From the NCBI GenBank assembly GCA_030446945.1, contig JAUJMI010000172.1:1-7407 (forward strand): a stretch of DNA of 7,407 nucleotides, read 5' to 3'. Below, one piece after another: positions 5,808 to 7,407 of this stretch (positions are counted from its first letter, which is position 1; each line of letters begins with the position of its first letter). Under the pieces are notes generated by a model. That model was given only the letters and a program-made list of their open reading frames with translations, was not told where the DNA came from and made no database searches. The position numbers were made by a program, and so were the translations under genes. The stretch is from Longimicrobium sp. (GTDB taxonomy: Bacteria; Gemmatimonadota; Gemmatimonadetes; Longimicrobiales; Longimicrobiaceae).

Positions 5808-7407
5808 ACATCCGCTTGTACGACGGCCCGCTGCCGCCCTCGCGCGGGGTCCAGCGGGGTCCGATGACGTCGGTGGCCTTGCAGTCGATGCAGTTGGGGG
5901 CGTTCACCACCAGCCGGTCGCCCTGGCGCTCGTACACGTTGGCGGGGCAGAGGTGCGCGTACATGTCCGCGACTTCCGCCGGGATGTCCTGGCCCACGAC
6001 CAGGTGCGACGGGATGTCATCGCGGGTGCCGTTGCCTGACTTGAAGACCGCGTCCACCTTGCTGAACGTCAGCACCCTGTCCGGCACGAACGGCGTCTCC
6101 GGCGTGACCTCCTTCTCGCGCTCGGCATCCGGCTCCATGGGGATGCGGCCGGAGGGGATGCGCCCTCCCGTGACGGTGGCGAGCCCCGCCTTGATTCCAC
6201 CCACGACGAAGCCGTCCTTGAAGCCCAGACGCATGTTGCGCGTCTTGTGCAGGTCGTCGCGGATGTAGCTGCCGTCCACCAGCTTGTCGTACGCGCCCAG
6301 CGACGCGCCCGAGACGTCGCCCTGCTTCAGCGACTCGAAGATGGTGCGCGCGGCGTAGATCCCCGACTGCATGGCGTAGTGGATCCCCTTGAGCGACGCC
6401 ACGTCCACGAAGCCCACCGTGTCGCCCACCATCAGCAGCCCGTCGCCGTAGCGGCGCTGCGGCAGCGCGTACAGGCCGCCTTCGGGGATCGTCTTGGCGC
6501 CCCACTCCACCATCTCGCCCCCATCCAGGTACTTGCGGAAGAAGGGGTGCAGCTTCATCCGCTGCAGGAGGTGGTGCACGTCCAGCGTGGTCTGGCGGTA
6601 GTCGAGGCCCACCACGAGGCCGATCGCCACGACGTTGGGCTCGATCGGGTATATGAAGCTCCCGCCGAACGCGTCGCGCGGCAGGGGCCAGCCCAGCGTG
6701 TGCACCACGCGATCGAGCGGCACCTTGGTCTCCCACAGCTCCTTGACGCCCAGCGCGTAGATCTGCGGGTTCTCGGAGGTGATCCCCTGCCACTGCCGGT
6801 ACGCCTGCCCCAGCGGCCCGCGCGTCCCCTCGGCGAGCACGGTGACGCGGGCGGTGAGGTCGGTGGGGGGCTCGTGGGTGCTGCCCGGCGTTCCGTCGCG
6901 CTTGAGGCCTGAGGGGGTCGTGCGCACGCCGACCACCTTTTGCCCGTCCACCAGGAGCGAGTCCACGGGGAAGCCGGGGAGGACGTTGACGCCCAGCTCC
7001 TCCGCCTTGCCGCCCAGCCACTGCACCATCTCGCAGATGGAGCCCACGAAGTTCCCCCGGTTGTGCATGGGGGGCGGCGTGGGGAGGCGGATCTGCCCCG
7101 TCTCGGTGAGGAAGAGCACCGATTCCGAGTCCACCCGCGAGCGGAAGGGGAAGTCCTCCTCCTTGAGGTCGGGGAAGAGCTCGCGAAAGGCGCGCGGGTT
7201 GACGACGGCGCCGCTCAAGCAGTGCTCGCCCAGCGCGGGGGCCTTGTCCAGGATGGCGATGTTCACCTCGCCCAGGGTGCCGCCGTTCCCGGCATCTTTC
7301 TGGACGAGGCGGGCCAGCTCGATGGCGGTGGCGAGCCCGGCGGGCCCGGCGCCCACGATCACCACGTCCATCTCCAGCGCCTCGGCGTCGGGCGCCTCGG
7401 CCAGGAT
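5806..7407 (-). CDS. Electron transfer flavoprotein:quinone oxidoreductase (ETF-QO), N-terminus beyond the window, variant 4Fe-4S domain
   Basis: ETF-QO is a membrane-associated FAD and 4Fe-4S protein that takes electrons from reduced ETF, loaded by acyl-CoA and other dehydrogenases, and passes them to quinone. The frame is open to the window edge, reading ILAEAPDAEALE before the Met at 7371. Family members carry residues before this point, so the start lies outside. Counting that Met as 1, MDVVIVGAGPAGLATAIEL is the FAD dinucleotide fold. EHCLSGAVVNPRAFRELFP, IYALGVKELWE, GGSFIYPIEPN and LKGIHYAMQSGIYAAR follow in family order. The C-terminal ferredoxin-like domain has Cys475 (CPANVYE), Cys494 and Cys497 (NCIDCKATD), and ends EGGSGPSYKRM. 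Canonical ETF-QO has CxxCxxC in the second group; here the third position is Thr500, so one expected cluster ligand is missing. The iron-sulfur domain separates it from the shorter FixC. No ETF subunit genes are visible. It converges on the anti-sigma operon. Confidence 0.94.
   Translation of the reverse strand: MLAEAPDAEALEMDVVIVGAGPAGLATAIELARLVQKDAGNGGTLGEVNIAILDKAPALGEHCLSGAVVNPRAFRELFPDLKEEDFPFRSRVDSESVLFLTETGQIRLPTPPPMHNRGNFVGSICEMVQWLGGKAEELGVNVLPGFPVDSLLVDGQKVVGVRTTPSGLKRDGTPGSTHEPPTDLTARVTVLAEGTRGPLGQAYRQWQGITSENPQIYALGVKELWETKVPLDRVVHTLGWPLPRDAFGGSFIYPIEPNVVAIGLVVGLDYRQTTLDVHHLLQRMKLHPFFRKYLDGGEMVEWGAKTIPEGGLYALPQRRYGDGLLMVGDTVGFVDVASLKGIHYAMQSGIYAARTIFESLKQGDVSGASLGAYDKLVDGSYIRDDLHKTRNMRLGFKDGFVVGGIKAGLATVTGGRIPSGRIPMEPDAEREKEVTPETPFVPDRVLTFSKVDAVFKSGNGTRDDIPSHLVVGQDIPAEVADMYAHLCPANVYERQGDRLVVNAPNCIDCKATDVIGPRWTPREGGSGPSYKRM

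Noticed and set aside
6247..6912. A 221-codon + strand frame opposite the ETF-QO gene
   Set aside because: It mirrors conserved ETF-QO codons and has His/Val/Gln-rich antisense composition with no domain.

Overview
This is a high-GC bacterial window, visibly near 70% G+C with strong G/C preference at third codon positions. It carries six chromosomal-type genes, and the two at the window edges are cut off. Gene content suits a high-GC aerobic soil-type bacterium: glycogen branching enzyme, an ECF sigma factor with an RskA-type anti-sigma factor, and a membrane-bound ETF:quinone oxidoreductase. The GTAGGGGC-bearing and CCCCCTCTCCCG-type palindromic spacers recall Gemmatimonadota of the Longimicrobium type. 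That placement is an impression from pattern memory, not a tested result.

Layout. Positions 1-639 (+) hold the C-terminal part of 6-phosphogluconolactonase. Positions 744-2957 (+) hold a complete GlgB branching enzyme. Positions 3006-3674 (+) hold an unrecognised protein with a basic, disordered histone-H1-like N-terminus and a C-terminal double helix-hairpin-helix. These three share a strand with short gaps (104 and 48 nt) and may be co-transcribed. A terminator-like hairpin (3699-3731) and a long imperfect inverted repeat (3749-3846) follow in a 336-nt spacer. Next come an ECF sigma factor (4011-4625, +) and its RskA-type membrane anti-sigma factor (4622-5467, +), joined by an ATGA overlap. 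A 338-nt convergent spacer (5468-5805) is packed with palindromes. Positions 5806-7407 (-) hold ETF:quinone oxidoreductase, whose N-terminus lies beyond the window.

How the genes fit together. Pgl feeds the oxidative pentose phosphate pathway and GlgB makes the branches of glycogen, so the left third concerns glucose use and storage. The sigma/anti-sigma pair is a self-contained envelope-to-transcription switch whose signal and regulon cannot be read here. ETF-QO passes electrons from acyl-CoA and other flavoprotein dehydrogenases through ETF into the membrane quinone pool.

The window looks mostly like ordinary core genome. I do not see a new multi-gene system. The points most worth a second look are the ETF-QO iron-sulfur domain, where one of the four expected cluster cysteines is a threonine; the H1-like/HhH fusion protein; and the family of related palindromic elements in both long spacers.
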